DNA from: Pseudomonas putida
GTDB lineage: Bacteria > Pseudomonadota > Gammaproteobacteria > Pseudomonadales > Pseudomonadaceae
Assembly (NCBI RefSeq): GCF_005080685.1
Contig: NZ_CP039371.1
Location: 4,030,001 to 4,094,000 of the forward strand
Length of the DNA stretch: 64,000 bases
Direction: 5' to 3'
Part shown: one piece after another, positions 33,314 through 42,430 of the stretch
Layout of the letters: each line of letters starts with the position of its first letter
Numbering within the stretch: the first letter of the stretch is position 1
The notes under the pieces: model-generated
The model's input: only the letters and a program-made list of their open reading frames with translations
Databases searched by the model: none
Told to the model about the DNA's origin: nothing
Position numbers and translations under genes: made by a program

Positions 33314-33343
33314 GTGGTTTCACACTCCATGATTGGCACAACG
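33314..33343 (-). promoter_or_regulatory. Conserved 30-bp block (copy 3) upstream of the ACP-like pseudogene
   Basis: GTGGTTTCACACTCCATGAT followed by TGGCACAACG matches 25079-25108 at nearly every base. The adjoining CTGCCGCC text is shared with copy 1 too. The block thus belonged to the duplicated unit. Confidence 0.45.
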
Positions 33344-33469
33344 GGATTTGCTAGATAGCAGCGAAATTATCTGAATTAGAATTCAACGCGCCAAACATGG
33401 CGCGGGACACTAATTTTACCCATACACTCGGGCACTTATGCAAAACTGCTCCCCCACCATGAACCGCCC

Positions 33470-34483
33470 TTAAACATCTGGCATTTCAAGTGACACAACA
33501 ACCTCGCGCTCATCCACAACAACATCCACATCTTTCTTAACCAGATAAAAAACAAACCCCTGATTGGGAAGTACTCCACCGTCGACCCTGAATATTTTCT
33601 GAATTGAGCTTTCAGATATTAAGCGAGGAACAGTAGACATCAAAGGACTGATATCAAAATGATATCCGACCGGAAAGTTAACTATTATATCAGCACCTAC
33701 TACCGGGACCTTCGTACCTTGTGCATCTGTGATATCCCCCCTGTAATGCTTCTCAAAAACCGTATTATATTCCGCATAGCTTTTTGCAGGAATCTTCACC
33801 GAATAAGAAACTGTTAGCTTATTACCCTGCTGCGCAACATCAATATTTATATTCTTGGATGCATCATCAGGATTATATTTTACTAAAACCTCACCAAACT
33901 GTCCGTGACATTCAGCGGATATCAACCTGTAAGAGCTACCGCCAAGCGCATCGAGATCCAGGCGGATTGGATTAGATATTTCTTGATGACTCAAATTATG
34001 AAGCTCGTAGCGTGTGGTTTGCCTGCAAACAATCACATCGCCACACAGAGTAAAATCATAGATCCACTTCGCTTCTTTCCGAAGCACCTTATTTTCAATA
34101 ATTTCTTGTTTTATTATTTTAAAAATCGCCTCAGGAATTATAGTCTTGAAAAGACTATCAAAAACATTAACACTGATCGCTTCATTCAGCCTATTTAACT
34201 CATCTTGCTTTTCATCATGCAGCGTTTTTTGTAATCTATTAGCAATAAAAACAGTGATGAATATTGCCGCACCCAACCCATATAGAAAATTCTTCACCAA
34301 CCCCACTACTTGATACCATAAAGGAAAAGTAGCCTCCACGGAAGTAATTTTATCACCCGCCGCACTTAACCTAACTTTATTACTGAACTCCACTGCAACG
34401 TTCGACGAAATCAAGTCCAACCCGAACGCCGCACATACAACCAAAACAACGTAAAATAAATATAAATATTTTTCTTTGATCAT
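33470..34483 (-). CDS. Island membrane protein of unknown function, 337 aa
   Basis: I do not recognise this family. Two transmembrane segments are visible, residues 5-25 (YLYLFYVVLVVCAAFGLDLI) and about 56-82 (YQVVGLVKNFLYGLGAAIFI), followed by a coiled stretch (LQKTLHDEKQDELNRLNEA) and a large soluble part of about 230 residues rich in beta strands. The soluble part is likely cytoplasmic. The gene is clearly AT-richer than its surroundings and uses more A/T-ending codons, a sign of transfer. It is the left-most gene of the accessory island; two-helix proteins with soluble sensors are frequent in defence islands, but that role is only inference. Confidence 0.75.
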   Translation of the reverse strand: MIKEKYLYLFYVVLVVCAAFGLDLISSNVAVEFSNKVRLSAAGDKITSVEATFPLWYQVVGLVKNFLYGLGAAIFITVFIANRLQKTLHDEKQDELNRLNEAISVNVFDSLFKTIIPEAIFKIIKQEIIENKVLRKEAKWIYDFTLCGDVIVCRQTTRYELHNLSHQEISNPIRLDLDALGGSSYRLISAECHGQFGEVLVKYNPDDASKNINIDVAQQGNKLTVSYSVKIPAKSYAEYNTVFEKHYRGDITDAQGTKVPVVGADIIVNFPVGYHFDISPLMSTVPRLISESSIQKIFRVDGGVLPNQGFVFYLVKKDVDVVVDEREVVVSLEMPDV

Positions 34484-35087
34484 TTTTAGTTACTCTATCC
34501 GAGCCGAATGCTATCAAAATGATAGCATGCGGCCACCACGATGTCGAAGTACAAGATCGTACCCGTCATGGTAGCGCTGGGAAGATTGGCTGGAGCATCA
34601 ATGGCAGCATTTACTGAATCGTGTCCAGATTCACACCATGGGGACCTCGTCCTCCATGGAGGCTCTATGGGGTCCTCTTTGAGATGAGCATGCACGTAGC
34701 TTCCTGGGCAACTGACGCGGCAGTTAGTGTGCGGTGACCTAGCCGGCTATGAGACCAATATCGAACGGGACAGCGTCGATTGGCAGCCTTGCTCATGCGC
34801 GCCCCAAATTCCTTGACTTGCATGCGGCGAACGAGAGTCAGTTGGCCGAGCAGGCCTTTGATTGGTGCTCTGTACGAGGTCGAGCGACAGGCCAAGGACG
34901 TGAGCGAAAAGATCGCTAACACATACGTGGGCCTGTCCGTTGCCACAGGACAGGCCCAATGGCTTGCTTGCGGAGGGTCGAGATCCGAAGAGGGAGCAGT
35001 ACTACCCTAGAAGCTGTAGGAAGTTGTATGAGGATAAAGGGCCTCACGCAATCTTCACACAAAATTGCGCAAGGTCAGATCCCTCCC
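34484..35087. other. Gap of 604 bp with mobile-element debris
   Basis: No intact gene is supported. It contains an IS66 transposase fragment (34851-34911) and otherwise unassigned sequence. It separates the AT-rich membrane-protein gene from the ADP-ribosylation operon and probably marks a recombination junction within the island. Confidence 0.5.
34851..34911 (+). pseudogene. IS66-family transposase fragment
   Basis: The plus-strand frame reads RPLIGALYEVERQAKDVSEK, which matches the IGxLYxVERxAKD core of IS66 TnpC transposases. No DDE catalytic residues, zinc finger or terminal repeats are seen around it, so only a small relic remains. Confidence 0.6.
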
Positions 35088-36833
35088 CTATCCGCGCTTA
35101 TGACGAAGACGTGTAGCTCTCGCTTTCGCCACAATCGAGGCATAGCCGGTAGCGAGCGTCACCCCATTGGGGTGTTCGGCGATCAAAAGCAGGTGCCGGC
35201 CTATCAACTCTGGATCGAAGCTTTTGATCGCTTCTGAAGACAGTGCATCGATATCAATTGCGACGGTTTCGCCGGGAATGATATCCTCCTCAGACAAAAC
35301 ATCAATAGCAACTTCCTGCTGATTATCCCCATAGCTGCTCTGAGCTATAAAGTTTGGCACCACAGCTTCAGCATCATATGCAACATCTGCATCCAGCACC
35401 GACAGCTCACTTTCAACTTCGCTATCATCCGATTGATAATCGAAAAGATCAGCAATGTTCTTATCACGCTCAACGGTTTTATCAACAGCTTCGCTGTCCA
35501 ACCCTAACTCAGCACGCATCCGAACCAGAAGGCTTTGCCCCCAAGACGTCCCGAACCACTGCCAAGTAACCCCCTTCTGTCGACCCTTAAATCTCTGACC
35601 GGAGGGTGAGACAGAACCGAATCCCTGAAGAACGTACTGGCCGTCAGAAATGGTAAGTGTATCAATGACTGCTCTAGGCGCCTGCCAATACAAGGTGTCC
35701 GGATAGGAAAAAGTTCGCTCTGTAGCGCCTTGACTGATGTTGAAAAGACGGTTGGCCTCCATCCGAATATACGGCTCGTCTTGAATCTCACCAATAAACT
35801 TCGCATCAGGCTTTGCTGCACCAATCAATGCACCGGCCATGCTCGCGATAGTATCAGTATCACTCCAAAGCAGATTGGCAACTACTTCCATGATCTCTTG
35901 GGATCCGGCTCGCTGCCCCAAATACGCAGCCACATTAGCGAACAGCGCCGACTTGAGCCCGGAACCCCGCTCTTCTTTGCTAAGGCCGTTATCATCCTCT
36001 ACTATCTTTACATACAAAACCGTGGGCGATTCATTGGTTTGCGCGAACCAATCCATAGCCTTGCCAACAGATAGACTCCACTCATTGGCTACCTCATCAG
36101 CGGCGCGTTCCAGTGTAGTTTTGCTGTTTCTTTCCCAAGTAGGCACCCAAAAAGTGAGCAGATCCGTGTCACTCTTTATGAGCTTCGGAATGCTTCGAAT
36201 ATCATCACTGTACCGAAGCCAATCGCTATCCGAAGACATCCGACCATGCTGCATGACATGAGCCAGAGAAAGCGCATGCACCACTGCACCCGCAATCCCG
36301 CGCATATGACCATGAGTGCAGATAGCATTACGGATGACGTCAACAAGGTAAGACGGCTTATCGTCTAACTTGCTAGCGGCCCACACATGAGGCTGAATGC
36401 GCATAGCAGCACCATTGCCACCCCCACTTTCATATCCTTTAAAAAAATTGCTAAACCAAGCAGTACCCCTATTCGCCAAAGAACTTGCAGCCGCTTTGCT
36501 ACCTCGGCCTGCGCCAAGCGCGTAGATTTGCCAGACCGGAATTTCTATTTTTGCAAATGCCTCGACGTCGAAATACCCTTGACCGGAGATAGCTCGACTC
36601 GTAGAAAGTCGAAGCTGGGTATCATCAGAGTAAGAACCTGCGGGTAAGGTGACGTCTGCACCGAACCTACCGCCTACCAGACGCTTCCACTGGCTAGTAC
36701 GCGTGGATTTGGTTTGGCCCACACGCCTTTTGACCAAATCCTCCGAAGCGAGCTCTGTAGGAAAACCCAACGCATCGCCGTAAGCCGACCAAAGAGCTGA
36801 GGATATCGTGCGTTTCAGCCTGGATTCGGACAT
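35088..36833 (-). CDS. DraG-type ADP-ribosylglycohydrolase with long C-terminal extension
   Basis: A 581-residue protein whose first 380 residues form a DraG/ARH ADP-ribosylhydrolase. The metal-binding motifs are complete: WSAYGDALGFPTELA, SYSDDTQLRLSTSRAI, GGGNGAAMRIQPHVWA, THGHMRGIAGAV and LWSDTDTIASMAGALIGA. These enzymes remove ADP-ribose through a di-magnesium centre. Residues 400-581 are extra compared with ordinary ARH proteins (300-360 aa) and include an acidic stretch (DLFDYQSDDSEVESELSVLD). AGGTGA eight bases before the ATG at 36833 favours that start; a GTG at 36845 overlaps the upstream stop. As last gene of the trio it is the likely immunity partner of the DarT-like enzyme. Confidence 0.85.
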   Translation of the reverse strand: MSESRLKRTISSALWSAYGDALGFPTELASEDLVKRRVGQTKSTRTSQWKRLVGGRFGADVTLPAGSYSDDTQLRLSTSRAISGQGYFDVEAFAKIEIPVWQIYALGAGRGSKAAASSLANRGTAWFSNFFKGYESGGGNGAAMRIQPHVWAASKLDDKPSYLVDVIRNAICTHGHMRGIAGAVVHALSLAHVMQHGRMSSDSDWLRYSDDIRSIPKLIKSDTDLLTFWVPTWERNSKTTLERAADEVANEWSLSVGKAMDWFAQTNESPTVLYVKIVEDDNGLSKEERGSGLKSALFANVAAYLGQRAGSQEIMEVVANLLWSDTDTIASMAGALIGAAKPDAKFIGEIQDEPYIRMEANRLFNISQGATERTFSYPDTLYWQAPRAVIDTLTISDGQYVLQGFGSVSPSGQRFKGRQKGVTWQWFGTSWGQSLLVRMRAELGLDSEAVDKTVERDKNIADLFDYQSDDSEVESELSVLDADVAYDAEAVVPNFIAQSSYGDNQQEVAIDVLSEEDIIPGETVAIDIDALSSEAIKSFDPELIGRHLLLIAEHPNGVTLATGYASIVAKARATRLRHKRG

Positions 36834-36841
36834 ATTCTTTT

Positions 36842-37483
36842 TCACCTAATTTTCTCGAAGAGCTCGGGCCTGACCAAGACCTCGACCGCTGGATGGGCCG
36901 TGGCAGCCATTTGTCCTGCGAGCTCATCCGAATGTTCATCACAACGCACGTAGATGCGTTGCAGATAACGAGTTGAAACCTCTCCCGGATACAGAATCTC
37001 CGCTTGGTTGCAAGTCGTCTCGTTTTCAGGGAACCCTTCAGTTCGTTCCGCATAATAACTCGAATACTGATGCGTCTTTTGCTGAAATGCGCGCTGGAGG
37101 CCCTCCAGACCAGGAGACCTCAAATTACCGGTATAAATGTTGTTCGTGGTGGTGAACTGTACATTGTCATGCAGCATGATCTCCGGCGCGAAGTCGAAAA
37201 TGCACCAGAAAAAGTCCTTTTCTCGATGCCAGCTCCCTGAGCAGGTATTGAAAAAATTCATGTTGATCCGGCTGATAGACAGGTTGGCATAGTCAAGCCA
37301 CGCCAAGTCCTTGTCCCGGTACTTGGCATTAGGTTGAAAAATATGCTTGAGCTGTTCATCTGCGTTCAGCCGCTGTCGCGACTTCAACGCGTTGCAAGCG
37401 AAGATCCCCAACGACCCCCTGTTGGTCGTGAAATGCACAACAGATTCGATGCCACGCTGCTCGATAAATTGCTCGATGTTCAT
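36842..37483 (-). CDS. DarT-like DNA ADP-ribosyltransferase (DUF4433 type)
   Basis: A 213-residue protein of the DarT/DUF4433 fold, whose characterised members attach ADP-ribose to DNA bases. Seen: the NAD-binding HFTT at residues 17-20 within SVVHFTTNRGSLGIFACNAL, the middle YANLSISRINMNFF, and near the C-terminus QAEILYPGEVSTRYLQRIYV, where Glu162 corresponds to the catalytic Glu of the family. The ATG overlaps the helicase stop as ATGA. The following gene is an ADP-ribosylhydrolase, as expected for a toxin-antitoxin arrangement, but of the DraG rather than the macrodomain class. The target base cannot be told from sequence. Confidence 0.75.
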   Translation of the reverse strand: MNIEQFIEQRGIESVVHFTTNRGSLGIFACNALKSRQRLNADEQLKHIFQPNAKYRDKDLAWLDYANLSISRINMNFFNTCSGSWHREKDFFWCIFDFAPEIMLHDNVQFTTTNNIYTGNLRSPGLEGLQRAFQQKTHQYSSYYAERTEGFPENETTCNQAEILYPGEVSTRYLQRIYVRCDEHSDELAGQMAATAHPAVEVLVRPELFEKIR

Positions 37484-38898
37484 ACGTCCCTGCCCTCATA
37501 CAGCTCCTCCTCGACGAAGCGCATGATATCTGGGGTGTCGGAGGGTTTAAAGCCAATCATGACGCTGTCACGTGCACGCCCGATCCCCATGGCGATTAAG
37601 CGACGCAAGCGAGCAGAGGGCTCATAGCCACCGCCGTCATCGTCATCATCTTCCTCCTCGTCCGGAGCATTCACGTCCAGCACCGACCCGTCCAGCCCAA
37701 TCATGATGACATGATCGAACTCCAGTCCCTTGCTGGAGTGAATCGTGCACAGAGCGATGTTCTCTTCACCCTGGGGCCACTCGGAGTTACCGGCAATGCA
37801 AACAAAGGGATATCCTGCCCGGCGCAATGCCGGCATGAGGTCTCGGAACCAGCCTTTGGGGTGCAAGAAAGCAACGGAGTTCTGTTCAAGGTCAATTTCG
37901 CTCAGGAACTCGATTGCTGCCTTGACCTGATCCAAGTACTCACCCATCAAAACGATAGGCTTAGGCCCATGACCTCGGGCGGTGTTGAAGTTCGGCATGG
38001 TACCGTTGTCATCCATCGCGACACCATCGAGCAACGCATTCGCAAAGCGAGCGATCTCGTGGGTGTTTCGATAGTTTGTCTCGAGCCGATGGCTTTTCTC
38101 CGAGCGCAAAGTCACACCCACTTCGCCCCAATTGAAATTACGTGTGTAGATGCGCTGCGCGCTGTCCAATACAAAGGTCACAGACGCTTCAGGGGAGCAT
38201 TGACGCAGAAGCGCTCGGATCTCGTTGGCAGAGAAATCCTGGGTTTCGTCAACGACAACCACGTCACATTGCTCGTAATCATGAGACGCAATCGTGCAGG
38301 CGAGATCGTTCCAGTCGACCAGACCCCGAGTGCGCTTGTGATCGATGTAGGGACGGATGACCTCGTCCAATAAGATCTGCCGTGCAGGCCGCTCCATACG
38401 AGGTGTGCTACCACGCCCTTCTCGTCGAGTAGAGAGGTAGTCGTCCAACTGATCCGTCTCAAACCGCCCCAGGACGTATAGCGCCTCTTCCAAACCAAAC
38501 TCTACATCCAACCGGGTCTTGGCCAGGTTCTGACGCAGAAACCGCTCGGTTTGCTCGAAATCAAGGATGTTATCAGCATCGGTCAAGCGTCTTGCCCACT
38601 TGTTGAACGTGGAAATCTCAACCGAGATACCCGTGTCTGGCAGCTGTTGCTCCGCTAATTCGCTGATGTAGCCGCGCAGTGTGCGGTTGTAGGTGAGCAC
38701 AAGGACTCTGACCGGTTTGGGATTAACTTGGCGGCGCGCACGGCTGAGGTAGAAGCCGACGCAAGCTCGTAGCTTTAGAAGTGCGGTAGTCGTCTTACCA
38801 CTTCCTGCTGCGCCTCGAATGACCTCTACGCCAGGACTGACACGCGAGAAAAGGGCCAACTGTTCGGCAGTGGGAATGACATCGATCAAGGCTTTCAT
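37480..38898 (-). CDS. SF1 UvrD/GajB-like DNA helicase of the ADP-ribosylation trio
   Basis: A 472-residue superfamily 1 helicase. Motifs in order: Q-motif PTAEQLALF (residues 9-17), Walker A RGAAGSGKTT (28-37), VVVDETQDFSANEIRALLRQ (motif II, DExQ), LETNYRNTHEIARFAN (motif IV), CTIHSSKGLEFDHVIMIGLD (motif V) and the motif VI-like MGIGRARDSVMIG. It is short for UvrD and near the size of Gabija GajB, and an acidic run (PDEEEDDDDDGGG) interrupts the C-terminal domain. The ATG at 38898 gives a normal N-terminus; an ATG at 39027 would add 43 residues. It overlaps the DarT-like gene by 4 bp and heads the leftward operon. Confidence 0.85.
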   Translation of the reverse strand: MKALIDVIPTAEQLALFSRVSPGVEVIRGAAGSGKTTTALLKLRACVGFYLSRARRQVNPKPVRVLVLTYNRTLRGYISELAEQQLPDTGISVEISTFNKWARRLTDADNILDFEQTERFLRQNLAKTRLDVEFGLEEALYVLGRFETDQLDDYLSTRREGRGSTPRMERPARQILLDEVIRPYIDHKRTRGLVDWNDLACTIASHDYEQCDVVVVDETQDFSANEIRALLRQCSPEASVTFVLDSAQRIYTRNFNWGEVGVTLRSEKSHRLETNYRNTHEIARFANALLDGVAMDDNGTMPNFNTARGHGPKPIVLMGEYLDQVKAAIEFLSEIDLEQNSVAFLHPKGWFRDLMPALRRAGYPFVCIAGNSEWPQGEENIALCTIHSSKGLEFDHVIMIGLDGSVLDVNAPDEEEDDDDDGGGYEPSARLRRLIAMGIGRARDSVMIGFKPSDTPDIMRFVEEELYEGRDV

Positions 38899-39966
38899 GG
38901 GGCCATCCGTCCAATGGAAAAAGCCGATGCTAGCACCAAATGATGGCCAATCAATGGCCACCCTGTGCTGGACAGTGAACAATTTACTGGTTAATCGTTT
39001 CTGCGGCGCTCCACCATTCGTCGCCACGTATTTTCAATGTGTTTAGCTCAAGCTCTGCGCTCTCTGAGGCTATTTTCTCATTTCGTCTCTACCGCCGATG
39101 ACTCAAAGAGACGACTTGCGCCAAGCGTCATTTCACTGAAGCCAGGGGCGCAACCGAAACCCCTCAGCATGATGGTCCCATTCACGGATTCATCCATCAC
39201 ACCTGTGCCCCTCTGGATCTTTTGCCAGGTACCATGATCCATGGATCCCCGCCCTTCGAACGAGATTTGGAACCTCCTCTATGTGCTTAGCCACACACTG
39301 TTTTGATTGCACTGTTGTCGCGAGCCACCGGTATGCGCCGCGTGAGACCATGTTGGCTGACCTTCCACGGTTAAACCGCAAGGCAATAGACCTAGGCAGG
39401 ATCAACATTCTGGAGGGCACCAAGGCGACCCGTCGAATTGCGGTGGCCGACCATGTCCGCAAGGCGCTTGAGTTTGCGGAGCAAGGATCGCTTGCGAGTA
39501 GTCGCGACCTGATTGCAGCACATGAAAGGGACCTGAGTTTTCTGCCAACAATCATCCGCCCGGCGCGGGATAACCTGTATGCCCCAGGCCTCAAAGGCCT
39601 CCATGAACTACGAGCGGCGTAGGCATGTGAGCGCTATGAGCAAATCACCCAACACCGCGCACCTATCAACGGCGATCAATAAATCGCAGAACGCTGGCAC
39701 CGACAAACTCCCTAGGCTTGACAGAGAAAGCGTGTGGCTTGGTTTCCTGAGTATGTCCCAGGTCGGCGCAGTGACGATACCTGGTATTAATACTTGCTGA
39801 CTGCGAGACTGCTCGCTTGTCCTTTAGAAAAGTCATAGATTTCAACCGCTCTCAGGACGTAGATAGGCCAGACGACGGAGGATGAAAGTCCTCGCTGCTG
39901 ATACTGGCAGCATGCCTCTAGCCCTTCTGATAAAGTCCGCAGCACGTCATAGGGACATAGCCAGCC
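38899..39966. other. Divergent gap of about 1.07 kb between helicase and hsdR
   Basis: This holds the promoters of the helicase trio (leftward) and hsdRMS (rightward), plus one doubtful small frame at 39350-39622. I see no clear operator or terminator in the remainder. Confidence 0.45.
39350..39622 (+). CDS. Doubtful small reading frame, about 90 aa
   Basis: The frame from the ATG at 39350 reads MLADLPRLNRKAIDLGRINI, then RIAVADHVRKALEFAEQGSL and FLPTIIRPARDNLYAPGLKG. It looks protein-like, with a helical middle, but I recognise no family. No convincing ribosome site precedes it and an ATG 69 bases upstream is also possible. It could be a remnant of an island gene. Confidence 0.3.
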   Translation: MLADLPRLNRKAIDLGRINILEGTKATRRIAVADHVRKALEFAEQGSLASSRDLIAAHERDLSFLPTIIRPARDNLYAPGLKGLHELRAA

Positions 39967-42330
39967 ATGGACAAGAAATCACTTTCCGAGCGGGACATTT
40001 GCAGTAAATACGTCGCCCCAGCCATCCAGCAATCTGGGTGGGACATGCACAAACAGGTGCGTGAGGAGGTCAGCTTCACCAAAGGCCGTATTATGGTCCG
40101 TGGCAAGCTTCACAGCCGGGGCGAAGCACGCCGTGCAGACTTCATCCTCTACCACCAAGCCAACCTGCCAATCGCTGTGATCGAGGCGAAGGATAACAAG
40201 CACTCCATTGGCTCCGGTATGCAGCAAGCTCTTGGCTATGCAGAGGCGTTGGATGTGCCGTTCGTATTCTCCAGCAATGGCGATGGCTTCCTCTTTCATG
40301 ATCGCAGCGGGACAGGCAGCAACGTCGAAACTGAACTCTCCTTGGATCAGTTCCCTAGTCCTGCCGAACTTTGGCACCGCTACTGCCAATGGAAGGGGCT
40401 GGACAATGCTGCTCAACACAAGATAGAAGCGCCCTACTACGACGAGGGCTCTGGACGTATGCCGCGCTATTACCAAATGAACGCCATCAACCGCACCGTT
40501 GAGGCGGTAGCGCGCGGGCAGGACCGCGTTCTGCTGGTAATGGCAACTGGCACTGGAAAAACCTACACCGCCTTTCAAATCATCTGGCGACTATGGAAAT
40601 CAAAACAGAAAAAAAGAATCCTATTCCTAGCCGACCGCAACATCCTAGTCGACCAGACAAAGAACAACGACTTTAAGCCCTTCAGCCAAGCGATGACCAA
40701 AATCGCCAGACGCCAGATAGACACCTCCTACGAGATCTACCTGTCGCTCTATCAGGCGGTGACTGGCGCTGAAGAAGAGATGAACGTCTACAAGCAGTTC
40801 TCCCGCGACTTCTTCGACTTGATCGTGATCGACGAATGCCACCGTGGCAGCGCCGCCGAGGACTCTGCATGGCGCGAGATTCTCGACTACTTCTCCAACG
40901 CCACACATGTCGGCCTCACCGCAACACCGAAGGAAACCAAAGAGGTGTCCAGCATCACCTACTTCGGTGAACCGGTGTACAGCTACACCCTCAAACAGGG
41001 CATCGAGGACGGTTTTCTCGCGCCCTATAAAGTGGTGCGGATCGACTTTGACAAAGACCTGCAAGGTTGGCGCCCACCCAAGGGCATGCTCGACAAGAAT
41101 GGCGAACTGATCGAAGACCGCATCTACAACCTCAAGGACATGGATCGCACCCTGGTCATCGAGGCGCGTACCCAACTGGTGGCGCAGAAGGTCACCGAGT
41201 TCCTCAAGGCCTCCGACCCGTTCCAGAAAACTATCGTCTTCTGCGACGATATCAATCACGCCGAGCGTATGCGCCAGGCCTTGGTCAACCTCAACCCCGA
41301 GCGCGTGGCTGAGAACCGCAAGTACGTCATGCGCATCACCGGCGATGATAACGAAGGCAAGGCCGAGCTGGATAACTTCATCAACCCGGAAGAGCGCTAC
41401 CCGGTCATCGCCACCACCAGCAAGCTGATGACCACCGGTGTCGATGCGCAGACTTGCAAGCTGATCGTGCTCGACCAGCACATCAAGTCGATGACCGAGT
41501 TCAAGCAAATCATCGGCCGTGGCACCCGAATCAATGAAGACTTCGGCAAATACTGGTTCACCATCATGGACTTCAAGAAGGCCACCGAGCTGTTTGCCGA
41601 CCCGGCCTTCGACGGTGACCCGGTGGTGGTTTACGCCCCTGAAGGCAGCGAGCCGCCAATTCTGCCCGACGATTTACTTGAAGGAGATGGCATCAGTGCA
41701 GGTAGCGATGGAGAAGGTGATGATCTGGACTTTACCGGCGAGGAAGACGGCAAGAGGCGCATCAAGTACGTCATCGACAGCATCCCGATCTATGTCATCG
41801 CCGAGCGTGTGCAGTACTACGGCCCGGATGGCCGACTGATCACCGAATCGCTGCACGACTACACCCGCACCTGCATAAAAAAACAGTTCGCCTCGCTGGA
41901 CGATTTTCTGCGCCATTGGAGTGATGCCGAGCAGAAAAAAGCCATCATCGACGAAATGGCAGCCCAAGGCGTAATGTGGGAAGCCTTGGCCGAAGAAGTG
42001 GAAAAGAAACAGGGCAAGCCACTCGATCCGTTTGACTTGATCTGCCACGTCGCCTTCGACCAACCGCCGCTGTCGCGTAAAGAACGCGCCGAACAGGTGA
42101 AAAAACGTAACTACTTCGCCAAGTATTCCGGTGCAGCCCGCCAGGTGCTGGAAGCGCTGCTGGATAAATACGCCGACACCGGCATTGAGCACATCGAGGA
42201 CATCAAAATCCTCCAGCTCGATCCCTTTAACCAGCTCGGTGCACCCATCGAACTGGTTAAAGCCTTTGGTGGCAAAGCTGGCTACAACAAAGCTATCCAT
42301 GAACTGGAAGACGCGCTGTACGCCAGTTAA
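39967..42330 (+). CDS. hsdR: Type I restriction enzyme, restriction subunit HsdR
   Basis: A 787-residue restriction subunit. The N-terminal nuclease shows the PD-ExK pattern [20 protein letters not shown] (Asp and Glu-x-Lys). The translocase has Walker [15 protein letters not shown] in [15 protein letters not shown], the SF2 motif [24 protein letters not shown] and [16 protein letters not shown]-terminal region (from about 690) mediates contact with HsdM. Length is typical of the EcoAI-like type IB group. It starts the rightward hsdRMS operon; hsdM follows after 100 bp. Confidence 0.95.
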   Translation: MDKKSLSERDICSKYVAPAIQQSGWDMHKQVREEVSFTKGRIMVRGKLHSRGEARRADFILYHQANLPIAVIEAKDNKHSIGSGMQQALGYAEALDVPFVFSSNGDGFLFHDRSGTGSNVETELSLDQFPSPAELWHRYCQWKGLDNAAQHKIEAPYYDEGSGRMPRYYQMNAINRTVEAVARGQDRVLLVMATGTGKTYTAFQIIWRLWKSKQKKRILFLADRNILVDQTKNNDFKPFSQAMTKIARRQIDTSYEIYLSLYQAVTGAEEEMNVYKQFSRDFFDLIVIDECHRGSAAEDSAWREILDYFSNATHVGLTATPKETKEVSSITYFGEPVYSYTLKQGIEDGFLAPYKVVRIDFDKDLQGWRPPKGMLDKNGELIEDRIYNLKDMDRTLVIEARTQLVAQKVTEFLKASDPFQKTIVFCDDINHAERMRQALVNLNPERVAENRKYVMRITGDDNEGKAELDNFINPEERYPVIATTSKLMTTGVDAQTCKLIVLDQHIKSMTEFKQIIGRGTRINEDFGKYWFTIMDFKKATELFADPAFDGDPVVVYAPEGSEPPILPDDLLEGDGISAGSDGEGDDLDFTGEEDGKRRIKYVIDSIPIYVIAERVQYYGPDGRLITESLHDYTRTCIKKQFASLDDFLRHWSDAEQKKAIIDEMAAQGVMWEALAEEVEKKQGKPLDPFDLICHVAFDQPPLSRKERAEQVKKRNYFAKYSGAARQVLEALLDKYADTGIEHIEDIKILQLDPFNQLGAPIELVKAFGGKAGYNKAIHELEDALYAS

Positions 42331-42430
42331 TCTGCTCTACCCGTAGGGTGGGCAACGACGGAGCCTTGTCCCCCTTAGCAGCCAACTCCATTACAATCCC
42401 CCGCTTTGCCACACCGATTGAGAATTCGTT

